Source of the DNA: Mycobacterium sp. MS1601 | GTDB lineage: Bacteria; Actinomycetota; Actinomycetes; Mycobacteriales; Mycobacteriaceae | Direction of reading: 5' to 3' | Assembly (NCBI RefSeq): GCF_001984215.1 | Contig: NZ_CP019420.1 | Span: 5,270,001-5,334,000, forward strand | Length of the DNA stretch: 64,000 nt | Translations under genes and position numbers: made by a program | Notes under the pieces: model-generated | Seen by the model: only the letters and a program-made list of their open reading frames with translations | Told to the model about the DNA's origin: nothing | Database searches by the model: none | In this document: piece by piece, positions 10,338-19,219 of the stretch | How the letters are laid out: each line of letters starts with the position of its first letter | Position numbering within the stretch: position 1 is the stretch's first letter

Positions 10338-10973
10338 CCTTGTTCCCCCGCGGGTGATACCGAATGCCGGATGCTACGCGGTGAGGCATCGTCGCCGGGT
10401 GGTTTTCCGAAACGCTTCTCGCACGGTCGAGTTCGACGAGGATGCCGGCAAAGTCCGCCCGACGCCGCCGGGGCTTCAGTGAGTGGATGCTGAATAAAGC
10501 TGATCCAGAACGGTACTGGGGGTGCTGTCGCAGGCCACGATGATCCGGCAGATTCGTGGGTCTCGAGATCTGGGCGCTCGCGTCCTCGAGCTGGCCTCGC
10601 GTCCCCGAAACCAGCGCCGCGGCGCCGCGGCGCCGGGGCCTGCGAGGGCTGCTGCGCGGCCGGAGGCGACTGCGCCTCGGGCATGAGCCGCCCGAGGTGA
10701 TGCAGTGCATGGGGGCGTGTAGCTAAGTCAATGGTGGAAATCCTCACGACCTGATGTGCAAGCGACGCTGCGCGCAGCAGGGCTGCGCGAGTGCTGAGCG
10801 GTAGAACAGCATCTTGAGTGAGTTTGCCAGAAACGTATCCTAACGATGTCACACCATGAAGCTAGCAAATAATGCCATCCCATGGCAGTTGCCCGATTTC
10901 GGTTGACTCGCACAAAACCGACCTCAGCGTAAATTTTGCGGTTAGAGTGCCGATCGTGCGGGGAGCTCTGACG
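10338..10973. other. Divergent intergenic region between the rml operon and pfaD
   Basis: This 636-base region separates two divergent operons and should hold both promoters. The middle (about 10580-10690) is extremely GC-rich with CGCCGCGGCGCC-type palindromes. The right part (10840-10950) is clearly more AT-rich, as expected for a promoter. Open frames here have shadow-like Arg/Pro-rich composition and no domain. I see no regulator gene. Confidence 0.45.
10903..10935 (+). promoter_or_regulatory. Possible promoter for the pfa operon
   Basis: TTGACT at 10903-10908 is a good -35 match. TAAATT at 10930-10935 fits the mycobacterial -10 pattern TAnnnT. The spacer of 21 bases is longer than ideal. 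The pair sits in the AT-richer part of the region, about 40 bases before the chosen pfaD start. Confidence 0.3.
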
Positions 10974-12566
10974 GTGTCTGATTATGTAAACGACGCTTCA
11001 GCGGCATTGCTCAATCGGACGGACGTCTTGGAGGCGCTCGGGGCGATTCGCAGGCCGGTGGCAGTGGTCGGTTCGGTCCATGGGCCGCGGGCTGTCCTAT
11101 TGGACGAAGCCGGGGTACTCACGCCTGAGATCATGCGCCAGGACCTGCTGGCGGTACTGCCTCCGGTGTATCCCGAATGGCTGGGTGAGCGCGGCTTCAC
11201 CGCGACCCACCGCGTGCGCTTCCCCTATGTGATCGGGGAGATGGCGCGCGGCATCGCTACCGCCCAGATGACGGTCGAAGGTGTGCGCGCCGGCGTGATG
11301 GCCTTCTTCGGCAGTGCCGGGCTGGACCTCGGTTCCATCGAGGCGGGAGTGCGCGAGATTCAGGGGGCACTCGGCCGTGACGCCGGGGGCTGGGGCGCCA
11401 ACCTGATCCACAATGTCCACAACCAGCGTCTCGAACTCGCCACAGTTGACCTCTTCCACCGCCTGGGCGTTCGCTATGTCTCGGCGTCGGCTTTCATGCG
11501 ATTGACTCCGGCGATCGTGCTCTATGCCGTGAAAGGCCTGCGCTGCAATGTAAGCGGTCAGATAGTGCGTTCCGGGCGCATCTTCGCGAAGGTGTCTCGT
11601 GATGAGGTTGCCCGACATTTCCTCTCGCCCGCTCCGCAAGCGATGTTGCGGGCACTGGTCGCCGAAGGCCGCATCACCGAAGACGAAGCCCGGCTGGCTG
11701 CCGGCATCCCGATCGCCGAAGACATCACCGCCGAGGCGGATTCCGGTGGACACACGGACAATCGAGCGCTGACAGTGCTTCTGCCGCGGCTCATCGGCCT
11801 GCGTGACTCGATCGCCGCCGAATACCGATACTCGGTTCTGCCGAGAGTGGGTGCGGCGGGTGGAATCGGTACGCCAGCCGCTGTCGCGGCCGCGTTTGCC
11901 GCGGGTGCCGCCTACGTCCTCACCGGGTCGGTGAACCAGTCGGCGGTGGAGAGCGGGCTGTCGGCCGACGCTCGCAGCCTGTTGGCCCTCGCCGAATCAA
12001 CCGACGTGGCAATGGCTCCCGCCTCGGACATGTTCGAGATGGGGGTTACGGTGCAGGTTCTCAAGCGTGGCACCATGTTCGCTCAGCGAGGCCAGCGACT
12101 GGGCGATTTCTACCGGCGCTATTCGTCGTTCGACGAAGCCCCCGCCGACGAACTGAAGAATCTCGAGAAGTCGGTGCTGGGTCGTGGCGTGGACGAGATC
12201 TGGTCCGAGACCGAATCTTTCTTCTCCGAGTCCGACCCGGAGCAGGTCGAACGCGCATACGCCGATCCGAAGCATCGTATGGCGCTGGTGTTCCGCTGGT
12301 ATCTGTTCATGGGCTCCCAGTGGGCGCGCGACGGCCACGCCGAACGGCGCGCCGACTACCAGATCTGGTGTGGGCCGGCCATGGGTGCTTTCAACGAATG
12401 GGTGCGGGGAACGTTCCTCGAACCGGTGGAAGCACGCACGGTGCGCCAGATCGCGCTCAACCTGCTAGAGGGTGCCGCAGCAGTGACACGCGCCGGGCAG
12501 CTGCGTGCCGCCGGTGTCGCCACACCGGCCTCCGCCTTCGACTTCCGTCCACGTCCCCTCGGATGA
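10974..12566 (+). CDS. pfaD: PfaD-type enoyl reductase / 2-nitropropane dioxygenase-like flavoprotein
   Basis: A trans-acting FMN enoyl reductase of the polyunsaturated-fatty-acid synthase family (about 530 residues), which reduces enoyl-ACP intermediates made by PfaA and PfaC. It is a TIM barrel with PfaD hallmarks: GGWGANLIHNVHNQ, EADSGGHTDNRAL, VGAAGGIGTPAAVAAAFAAG and the FMN/phosphate loop VLTGSVNQ. The C-terminal part DFYRRYSSFD, FRWYLFMGSQWARDGH and DYQIWCGPAMGAFNEWVRG is specific to PfaD rather than to nitronate monooxygenases. GTG 10974 is preferred because GGGGAG lies nine bases upstream; in-frame starts back to 10872 lack one. It precedes pfaA by 31 bases on the same strand. Confidence 0.92.
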   Translation: MSDYVNDASAALLNRTDVLEALGAIRRPVAVVGSVHGPRAVLLDEAGVLTPEIMRQDLLAVLPPVYPEWLGERGFTATHRVRFPYVIGEMARGIATAQMTVEGVRAGVMAFFGSAGLDLGSIEAGVREIQGALGRDAGGWGANLIHNVHNQRLELATVDLFHRLGVRYVSASAFMRLTPAIVLYAVKGLRCNVSGQIVRSGRIFAKVSRDEVARHFLSPAPQAMLRALVAEGRITEDEARLAAGIPIAEDITAEADSGGHTDNRALTVLLPRLIGLRDSIAAEYRYSVLPRVGAAGGIGTPAAVAAAFAAGAAYVLTGSVNQSAVESGLSADARSLLALAESTDVAMAPASDMFEMGVTVQVLKRGTMFAQRGQRLGDFYRRYSSFDEAPADELKNLEKSVLGRGVDEIWSETESFFSESDPEQVERAYADPKHRMALVFRWYLFMGSQWARDGHAERRADYQIWCGPAMGAFNEWVRGTFLEPVEARTVRQIALNLLEGAAAVTRAGQLRAAGVATPASAFDFRPRPLG

Positions 12567-12597
12567 TCTCGTCTTCGTCCGGCCGATGAGAGGTGCC

Positions 12598-15500
12598 ATG
12601 ACCGACTCGAAACAGCACTCGCTCACCACTCCGATCGCCGTGATAGGAATGACGGCCATCTATCCGGGAGAGCCTGGGCTCGAAGGCTATTGGCGTACCG
12701 TCACCGGTGGTCGCGACGCGATCGGCGAGGTGCCACCTTCGCATTGGCTGATCGAGGATTACTTCGACCCAGATCCCAAGGCGCCGGACCGGACCTACTG
12801 CAAACGCGGCGGCTTCATCGAGCCGGTGCTGTTCGACCCCGTCCGATTCGGTCTCCCACCGAAGGCGTTGCCGTCCACGGATTCGGCTCAGATACTGGCC
12901 CTGATAGCCGCCAGGAAAGTCCTCGACGAGGCGATGCGCGGGGGAGCCGCGGTAGACCTCGACAGGGTTGACGTGGTGCTCGGCGTCGCGTCCACCACCG
13001 AACTGGTGGTTCAGATGGGCTCACGCATGCAGCGCCCGGTGTGGCGTAAGGCACTGTTGGAGAACGGTTTGACCGAAGACGAGGCCGACGAGATCTGCCA
13101 AGACATCGCCGATCAGTATCCGACGTGGCAGGAGAGCACCTTCCCCGGGTTGCTCGGCAATGTCGTGGCCGGACGGGTGGCCAACCGGCTGGACCTGGGT
13201 GGTAGCAACTTCGTGGTGGACGCCGCGTGCGCGAGCTCGTTGTCAGCGCTGCAGACGGCACTGCACCGGCTCTACCTACACGAGTCGGATCTAGTGTTGA
13301 CCGGCGGAGTCGACGCCCTCAACGACGTCATGATGTTCATGTGCTTCTCCAAAACCCCGGCGTTCTCTGCCTCGGGTGACTGTAGGCCGTTCTCCGATGC
13401 TGCCGACGGCACCATCATCGGTGAGGGGGTCGGCATGCTCGCCCTCAAACGGCTCGACGACGCCGAGCGTGACGGTGATCCGATCCACGCTGTCATCCGG
13501 GGCCTTGGCTCGTCGTCCGATGGCCGGGCCTCCAGCGTGTACGCCCCCCGCTCGGAGGGCCAGGCCAAAGCGCTCCGGCGCGCCTACGAACGCGCCGGCT
13601 ATGGGCCCTCCGCCGTTGAACTCGTCGAAGCGCACGGCACCGCCACCAAGGCGGGTGACGTCGCCGAATTCGCGGGTCTGAAAAGTGTGTTCACCGATGA
13701 GTCGGCGCGCTGCGCCCTCGGCTCGGTCAAGTCCCAGATCGGCCACACCAAAGCGGCGGCTGGTGCCGCTGGCCTCATCAAGGCCGTTCTGGCACTGCAA
13801 CATTCGACGCTGCCAGGCACCCTGAAAGTCGATCGTCCCAATCCCGCGCTCGGGTTGGACGGCACCCCGTTTTATGTCAACGCGCAGACCCGCCCGTGGG
13901 TACGCACCGGTGATCAGCCCCGGCGCGCAGCGGTCAGCTCCTTTGGTTTCGGTGGCAGTAACTTCCACGTGACGGTGGAGGAGTACCGCGGCGCGCAGCG
14001 GGCCAAACGATTGCGGACACTGCCCTCGGAACTCGTGGCGTTGAGCGCGGTGTCCGGGGCGCAGCTGGAGCAGAAGGTTGCGGCTGTGGCCGCCGCGGCG
14101 CGCAGCGGCGAGAGCCTGGCCCGGATCGCCCACGACTGCGCCCACGAGTTCGACGCCTCGCAGATAGCCCGAGCCGGCCTGGTCGCCACAGATGTCGCAC
14201 AGCTGGGTACTCTTGCCGATCGCCTGGGGACCGCGCTGGCGCAGGGTACCGCCGCCCAGCTCAAGGATCCCAACATCGCTGTCGGTGTAGGGCCGGTCCG
14301 GGACGGAAAGACAGCCTTTCTGTTCCCCGGTCAGGGCAGCCAGTATGTCGGTATGGGCGCCGACCTCGCGCTGGCATTCCCCGAGGCGCTGCGCGCCTGG
14401 GATGCGCTCGACGGCGACCTCGCCGATCTTCACCGGGTGGTGTTTCCCGAGCCGGCTTTCGACACGGCCGAAGCGGACGCACAGAAGGCCACTCTCACAG
14501 CGATGGAGAATGCCCAACCCGCCATTGCCACAGCAAGTCTGTCTCAACTGGCACTGCTGGCCTCACTTGGTGTCACCGCGGATGCCGCCGCCGGCCACAG
14601 TTTCGGTGAGGTGACCGCGCTGGCCGCCGCAGGTGTTCTACCTGTCGAGCGGCTGGTCGAGACGGCCCGCACCCGCGGTGTGCTGATGGCCGAGGCCGGC
14701 CGCGGACAGGACGGCGCCATGCTGGCCGTCACCGCCGGCGCCGAAGCTGTTCGGGCGCTGCTCGATTCGAAGCCACAAGACGTCGGCACCCTGGTCATCG
14801 CCAATGACAATGCGCCCACTCAGGTGGTGGTCGCGGGATACCAGTCCGATATCGGCTGGGTGGAGGCCGCGGCCAAAGCGGCGGGACTGACCACCGTCCG
14901 GCTCCCAGTGGCATCGGCGTTCCACTCGCCGATAGTGGCGGCCAGCTCGGCGCCGTTGACCGCGTACCTCAACACTCTCGACCTGGGTCAGGCCCGCTTC
15001 CCGGTCTATTCGAACGCCACCGCCCAAATCTACGGCGACTCGGTGGCAGGCCAACTCGGCGACCAGGTCCGACAGTCCGTTCGGTTCCGCGAGATGATCG
15101 AGACGATGGCCCACGACGGCGTCACCCGCTTCATCGAAGTCGGCCCGGGTCGGGTGCTGACCCGGCTGGTGGGACAGATCCTCGCCGGCACACCACATAC
15201 GGCTGTGGCCCTGGACGATCCGAAGGCCCACGGACTGCTGGGCTGGCATCGCGGCCTGGCTGCCCTGGTTGCCGACGGCGTGGCACTGGACCTCGTCGCC
15301 CTCTTCCAGTCTTATGACACCCCCGACAAGTACGAACCGCCTGCGGCACATGCCGTCAGGGTGGGAGGAGCAAACCTTGGCAAGCCCTATCCGCCGGTGG
15401 ACGGCAAAGTCGTGATCACACCCAAACGCGCCCGGGTGAAGGAGCGCGCAACGCCGCCGCCGGCTGTGACTTCGCCCCCGGTTGCCCAGGTACCCCAACC

Positions 15501-16431
15501 GGTTGCGGTGCTCCAGCGGATGGACGCTCCGCCGTTGGTCGAAACCGCCGAGCCCACAACCGCCGTGCAGCCGGCGGTCACCGTCGCCGCGCAGGCACCG
15601 CTGTCCACGGACGCATGGAGCGTGATCGACCGCATCCAGAAGGAAACCGCTGATCAGCATCAACGCTATCTGGACGTGGTGACCCAGAGTCATCAGGCGT
15701 TCCTGGGTATGGCCGCACAGATGATGGCCGAGATAGTCGGGGACCGCACACCCGGCGCCGTCTCGACCACCGCCGTGTCACTGCCACCGACACCGGCGAA
15801 AACTGGTGTTCCCGAAGCTGTCCCAGCGCCGACTGCAAGTGCTCCTGTCGTGCCGGTGGTGCCGCCGCTAGCCCCGGAGCCCGTGACTGCGCCGGTGGTG
15901 GCTGAGTCGGTTGGTGATGTGGTGTTGTCCATCGTGTCTGAGAAGACGGGGTATCCGGTGCAGATGTTGGGGCTGGATATGGAGATGGAGGCTGAGCTGG
16001 GGATCGATTCGATCAAGCAGGTGGAGATCTTGGCGGCGTTGCAGGGGCGGTTCCCGGGGGCGCCGGAGGTTGCGGCGTCGGAGTTGGCGCGGTTGCGCAC
16101 GTTGCAGGATGTGGTCGATTCGTTGGCGGAGTTCGGTTCTGGTGGCGTGGTTGGTGTGACTGCGCCGGTGGTGGCTGAGTCGGTTGGTGATGTGGTGTTG
16201 TCCATCGTGTCTGAGAAGACGGGGTATCCGGTGCAGATGTTGGGGCTGGATATGGAGATGGAGGCTGAGCTGGGGATCGATTCGATCAAGCAGGTGGAGA
16301 TCTTGGCGGCGTTGCAGGGGCGGTTCCCGGGGCGCCGGAGGTTGCGGCGTCGGAGTTGGCGCGGTTGCGCACGTTGCAGGATGTGGTCGATTCGTTGGCG
16401 GAGTTCGGTTCTGGTGGCGTGGTTGGTGTGA
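12598..16431 (+). CDS. pfaA: PfaA-like polyketide/PUFA synthase, 5' part (KS-AT-ACP)
   Basis: N-terminal portion of a PfaA-type iterative fatty-acid/polyketide synthase. Residues about 12-440 are a ketosynthase with Cys in DAACASS, His in VEAHGTAT and His in SQIGHTKAAAG. Residues about 565-870 are an acyltransferase with GQGSQYVGMG, GHSFGE and AFHSPIV, consistent with malonyl-CoA use. A helical linker (DQHQRYLDVVTQSHQAFLGM) leads to tandem ACPs with LGIDSIKQVEIL. AGAGG precedes ATG 12598. As sequenced, the frame stops at 16431 because one G is missing in ACP repeat 2 (16329-16332). Restoring both missing bases would give one protein of about 2207 residues ending at 19219. Confidence 0.9.
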   Translation: MTDSKQHSLTTPIAVIGMTAIYPGEPGLEGYWRTVTGGRDAIGEVPPSHWLIEDYFDPDPKAPDRTYCKRGGFIEPVLFDPVRFGLPPKALPSTDSAQILALIAARKVLDEAMRGGAAVDLDRVDVVLGVASTTELVVQMGSRMQRPVWRKALLENGLTEDEADEICQDIADQYPTWQESTFPGLLGNVVAGRVANRLDLGGSNFVVDAACASSLSALQTALHRLYLHESDLVLTGGVDALNDVMMFMCFSKTPAFSASGDCRPFSDAADGTIIGEGVGMLALKRLDDAERDGDPIHAVIRGLGSSSDGRASSVYAPRSEGQAKALRRAYERAGYGPSAVELVEAHGTATKAGDVAEFAGLKSVFTDESARCALGSVKSQIGHTKAAAGAAGLIKAVLALQHSTLPGTLKVDRPNPALGLDGTPFYVNAQTRPWVRTGDQPRRAAVSSFGFGGSNFHVTVEEYRGAQRAKRLRTLPSELVALSAVSGAQLEQKVAAVAAAARSGESLARIAHDCAHEFDASQIARAGLVATDVAQLGTLADRLGTALAQGTAAQLKDPNIAVGVGPVRDGKTAFLFPGQGSQYVGMGADLALAFPEALRAWDALDGDLADLHRVVFPEPAFDTAEADAQKATLTAMENAQPAIATASLSQLALLASLGVTADAAAGHSFGEVTALAAAGVLPVERLVETARTRGVLMAEAGRGQDGAMLAVTAGAEAVRALLDSKPQDVGTLVIANDNAPTQVVVAGYQSDIGWVEAAAKAAGLTTVRLPVASAFHSPIVAASSAPLTAYLNTLDLGQARFPVYSNATAQIYGDSVAGQLGDQVRQSVRFREMIETMAHDGVTRFIEVGPGRVLTRLVGQILAGTPHTAVALDDPKAHGLLGWHRGLAALVADGVALDLVALFQSYDTPDKYEPPAAHAVRVGGANLGKPYPPVDGKVVITPKRARVKERATPPPAVTSPPVAQVPQPVAVLQRMDAPPLVETAEPTTAVQPAVTVAAQAPLSTDAWSVIDRIQKETADQHQRYLDVVTQSHQAFLGMAAQMMAEIVGDRTPGAVSTTAVSLPPTPAKTGVPEAVPAPTASAPVVPVVPPLAPEPVTAPVVAESVGDVVLSIVSEKTGYPVQMLGLDMEMEAELGIDSIKQVEILAALQGRFPGAPEVAASELARLRTLQDVVDSLAEFGSGGVVGVTAPVVAESVGDVVLSIVSEKTGYPVQMLGLDMEMEAELGIDSIKQVEILAALQGRFPGRRRLRRRSWRGCARCRMWSIRWRSSVLVAWLV

Positions 16432-16930
16432 CTGCGCCGGTGGTGGCTGAGTCGGTTGGTGATGTGGTGTTGTCCATCGTGTCTGAGAAGACGGGGTATC
16501 CGGTGCAGATGTTGGGGCTGGATATGGAGATGGAGGCTGAGCTGGGGATCGATTCGATCAAGCAGGTGGAGATCTTGGCGGCGTTGCAGGGGCGGTTCCC
16601 GGGGGCGCCGGAGGTTGCGGCGTCGGAGTTGGCGCGGTTGCGCACGTTGCAGGATGTGGTCGATTCGTTGGCGGAGTTCGGTTCTGGTGGCGTGGTTGGT
16701 GTGACTGCGCCGGTGGTGGCTGAGTCGGTTGGTGATGTGGTGTTGTCCATCGTGTCTGAGAAGACGGGGTATCCGGTGCAGATGTTGGGGCTGGATATGG
16801 AGATGGAGGCTGAGCTGGGGATCGATTCGATCAAGCAGGTGGAGATCTTGGCGGCGTTGCAGGGGCGGTTCCCGGGGCGCCGGAGGTTGCGGCGTCGGAG
16901 TTGGCGCGGTTGCGCACGCTGCAGGACGTG
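15883..16930 (+). repeat. Four near-identical tandem ACP-coding repeats (273 bp each)
   Basis: Unit starts are at 15883, 16156, 16428 and 16701, giving periods of 273, 272 and 273 bases. Units are almost identical at the DNA level. Each encodes about 91 residues with a phosphopantetheine Ser in LGIDSIKQVEIL (Ser codons near 16008, 16281, 16553 and 16826). After TTCCC, units 1 and 3 have five Gs, while units 2 and 4 have four (16329-16332 and 16874-16877). This shifts the frame from 1 to 3 to 2, so ACP3 and the start of ACP4 are read in frame 3. Confidence 0.95.
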
Positions 16931-19219
16931 GTCGACACCGTCGGTGGCCTCGGGTCGGTCGAGGAGTCGGAAACCTTTGCCTCAGAGCAGGAGTTGGGGG
17001 ACTCGCCCCCACCCGGCGGGCTGCGCAGTACCCAGGTCGAATTCCGCAGCGTTCCGCCGAGCGGATTCGCCATGGCCGGACTACGCGACGGTGAGGTGTT
17101 CATCACCCGCGAGGACCCCGCGTTCGCCGCGTCGCTGGAACAGGTGATGGCCTCCCACGAGATCAAGGCCCGCGTCGTCGATACGGTGCCCGAGCATGCG
17201 AGTGCCGTCATCAGCCTCGCCGCGCTGGGCCCGGTGGCCTCGGCCCAAGACGGTGTGGACATGCATCTGCGTGCCTTCCACGCGGCCCGCAGCGTCGCCA
17301 GGAGCACCGCACATTCACGGTTGTTCGTCACCGTGCAGTCCACCGGCGGCCGGTTCGCCGAATCCGATGTGCCGGTGGGTGTCGCCGCCCTGGCCAAAAC
17401 CGCCGCGTGGGAATGGCCCAACGGTTCGGTCCGGGCGATCGACATGGAAACCCCGGACGCTCACCGGCTGGCAGCCGAGTTGCTCGCGGGGGGCAGCGGT
17501 GTCGAGGTCGCGCTGCGTGACGACGGCACCCGGTTGGTCGCGGTTGACGACACCGACATGTCATCCATGGGGGAGACCATCAGTGTCGCCGAGGGCGGCG
17601 TTGTCGTGGTGACCGGCGGCGCACGTGGTGTCACGGCTCATTCGGCACTCGCGTTGGCCAAACGCCACGGCCTGCGGCTGGCCCTGCTGGGCCGCACCCC
17701 GCTTCGTGAACAGACAGCCCAGGACTCAACGGGGAACACCGTCACCGAGATCGCCACCACACTGGCCGCATCAGCTCGATCCAGGGGAGAGAACCTCACG
17801 CTGCCCGAGGCGCGGGCGCAGGCGGCACAACTGCTGGCGGAGAGAGAAGTTCGACGCACTCTGGCCGCGGCCCAACACCAGGGGACCTCCGCGAGCTACT
17901 TTGCCGCCGATATCGCCGACCGGGCGGAACTGGGACGCGTACTGGACCGGGTGCGCCACACCATGGGCCCCATCGTCGGCGTGGTGCACGGTGCGGGCGT
18001 GCTTGCCGACAAGCGTCTTGAAGACCTCGACGATCACCAATTCACCACCGTGTTCAGCACCAAGGTGATCGGCGCTGAAGCACTACTGGACGAAACCGCC
18101 TCGGACAACCTGCGCTTCATCTCGTTGTTCTCGTCCATCGCGGCCCGGGCAGGCAATCCGGGCCAGTGCGCCTACGCCGCGGCCAACGCAGCACTGGAAG
18201 CCATCGCCGCTCGCGAAGCCGTCAAGCGCGGCAACGAGTGTGTGGTCCGTGCCTTCGGGTGGGGCCCCTGGGACGGTGGCATGGTCGATGCCACTCTCAA
18301 GAGTCGCTTCCTGGACTCCGGGGTCGGGGTCATCCCACTCGACGACGGTGCTCAGTTCTTCGCCGACCACGCTCTGCGTCGCTCACCGGTCACCGCCGTG
18401 GTGGTGGCGGCGCCGGCGCAACCCCGGCTGCGAACGGCACGCCTGGATTGGGACGTCTCCACCGAGATTCTGCCCATTCTCGCCGATCACCAGGTTCGTG
18501 GCCGCGTGGTGGTGCCCGTGGTCATTGTCCTGGACGCCATGTTGCGGGCCGCCGAGGGCCTGCTCGCCGGAGAACGGTGTGTGGTGCAGGACTTCCAGGT
18601 GCTGTCCGGCGTCACCTTCGCTGAACGTGAGAAGCAGGAACTCACACTCGATTTCGAACCCACGGGCGCGTCCTATGCCGTCAGCGTCCTCGACGGTGAG
18701 GGGCGCAGACGCTACCGCGCCGTGCTGTCACCCGACAGCGGACCGGCCACGTCCCCGCGCCTGTTCGTGCCGGAGGTTACGGGTGCCCCCTGGCCGATGA
18801 GCGTGGCCGACGCCTACTCCGGTCCGCTCTTCCACGGGCCCCGGTTCGCCGCCATCAAGGATCTCGGTGCGGTGGGCGACGGCGGTGGCACCGCAACCGT
18901 CCGCAGTCTCGGTGAACTCGGTTGGCCACAGGACAATTGGGCCATCGATCCGGCCGGCGTGGATGGTGGGCTCCAGCTGGGCATTCTCTGGGCAAGCACG
19001 CACGGTCACCCCCTGGTGCTCCCGGTGCGCATCCGACGTGCGGTGCTGCACCGCCCGGCCGGAGCGGGCAGCCTGCGCTGCCGACTGGCCGCTCATCGAG
19101 TCAGCGACAAACAGGTCGACTTCGACATCGTGCTGGACACCACCGACGGCGAGTTGGTGGCCGAACTCGCCGGCGTCGAGTTCTATGTCGCCGGCGCTGG
19201 TGCGGACACCCCGGCGTGA
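16901..19219 (+). CDS. pfaA: PfaA-like synthase, 3' part (KR-DH)
   Basis: This continues pfaA after the second missing G; the nominal TTG start at 16901 is only the first open codon of this frame. It holds the end of ACP4, then a ketoreductase with VVVVTGGARGVTAHSALALA and the active-site region SLFSSIAARAGNPGQCAYAA (Ser, Tyr) followed by an Asn. A PKS-type dehydratase follows, whose His motif HQVRGRVVVP fits HxxxGxxxxP. The order KS-AT-ACPn-KR-DH is the classic PfaA order. The TGA at 19219 overlaps the GTG of pfaC by four bases (GTGA). No ribosome-binding site or ATG supports separate translation, so I regard this as one gene with the 5' part. Confidence 0.85.
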   Translation: MARLRTLQDVVDTVGGLGSVEESETFASEQELGDSPPPGGLRSTQVEFRSVPPSGFAMAGLRDGEVFITREDPAFAASLEQVMASHEIKARVVDTVPEHASAVISLAALGPVASAQDGVDMHLRAFHAARSVARSTAHSRLFVTVQSTGGRFAESDVPVGVAALAKTAAWEWPNGSVRAIDMETPDAHRLAAELLAGGSGVEVALRDDGTRLVAVDDTDMSSMGETISVAEGGVVVVTGGARGVTAHSALALAKRHGLRLALLGRTPLREQTAQDSTGNTVTEIATTLAASARSRGENLTLPEARAQAAQLLAEREVRRTLAAAQHQGTSASYFAADIADRAELGRVLDRVRHTMGPIVGVVHGAGVLADKRLEDLDDHQFTTVFSTKVIGAEALLDETASDNLRFISLFSSIAARAGNPGQCAYAAANAALEAIAAREAVKRGNECVVRAFGWGPWDGGMVDATLKSRFLDSGVGVIPLDDGAQFFADHALRRSPVTAVVVAAPAQPRLRTARLDWDVSTEILPILADHQVRGRVVVPVVIVLDAMLRAAEGLLAGERCVVQDFQVLSGVTFAEREKQELTLDFEPTGASYAVSVLDGEGRRRYRAVLSPDSGPATSPRLFVPEVTGAPWPMSVADAYSGPLFHGPRFAAIKDLGAVGDGGGTATVRSLGELGWPQDNWAIDPAGVDGGLQLGILWASTHGHPLVLPVRIRRAVLHRPAGAGSLRCRLAAHRVSDKQVDFDIVLDTTDGELVAELAGVEFYVAGAGADTPA

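Noticed and set aside
10328..10852. A 174-codon minus-strand frame between the rml operon and pfaD
   Set aside because: It is Arg/Pro/Ala-rich, has no recognisable domain, overlaps the start of the secreted-protein gene, and lies in a region expected to hold divergent promoters.
15693..17012. A 439-codon minus-strand frame with internal repeats over the ACP array
   Set aside because: The repeats are the antisense of the tandem ACP units. The translation is Arg/His/Gln-rich without a fold, and the frame shift affects it as well.
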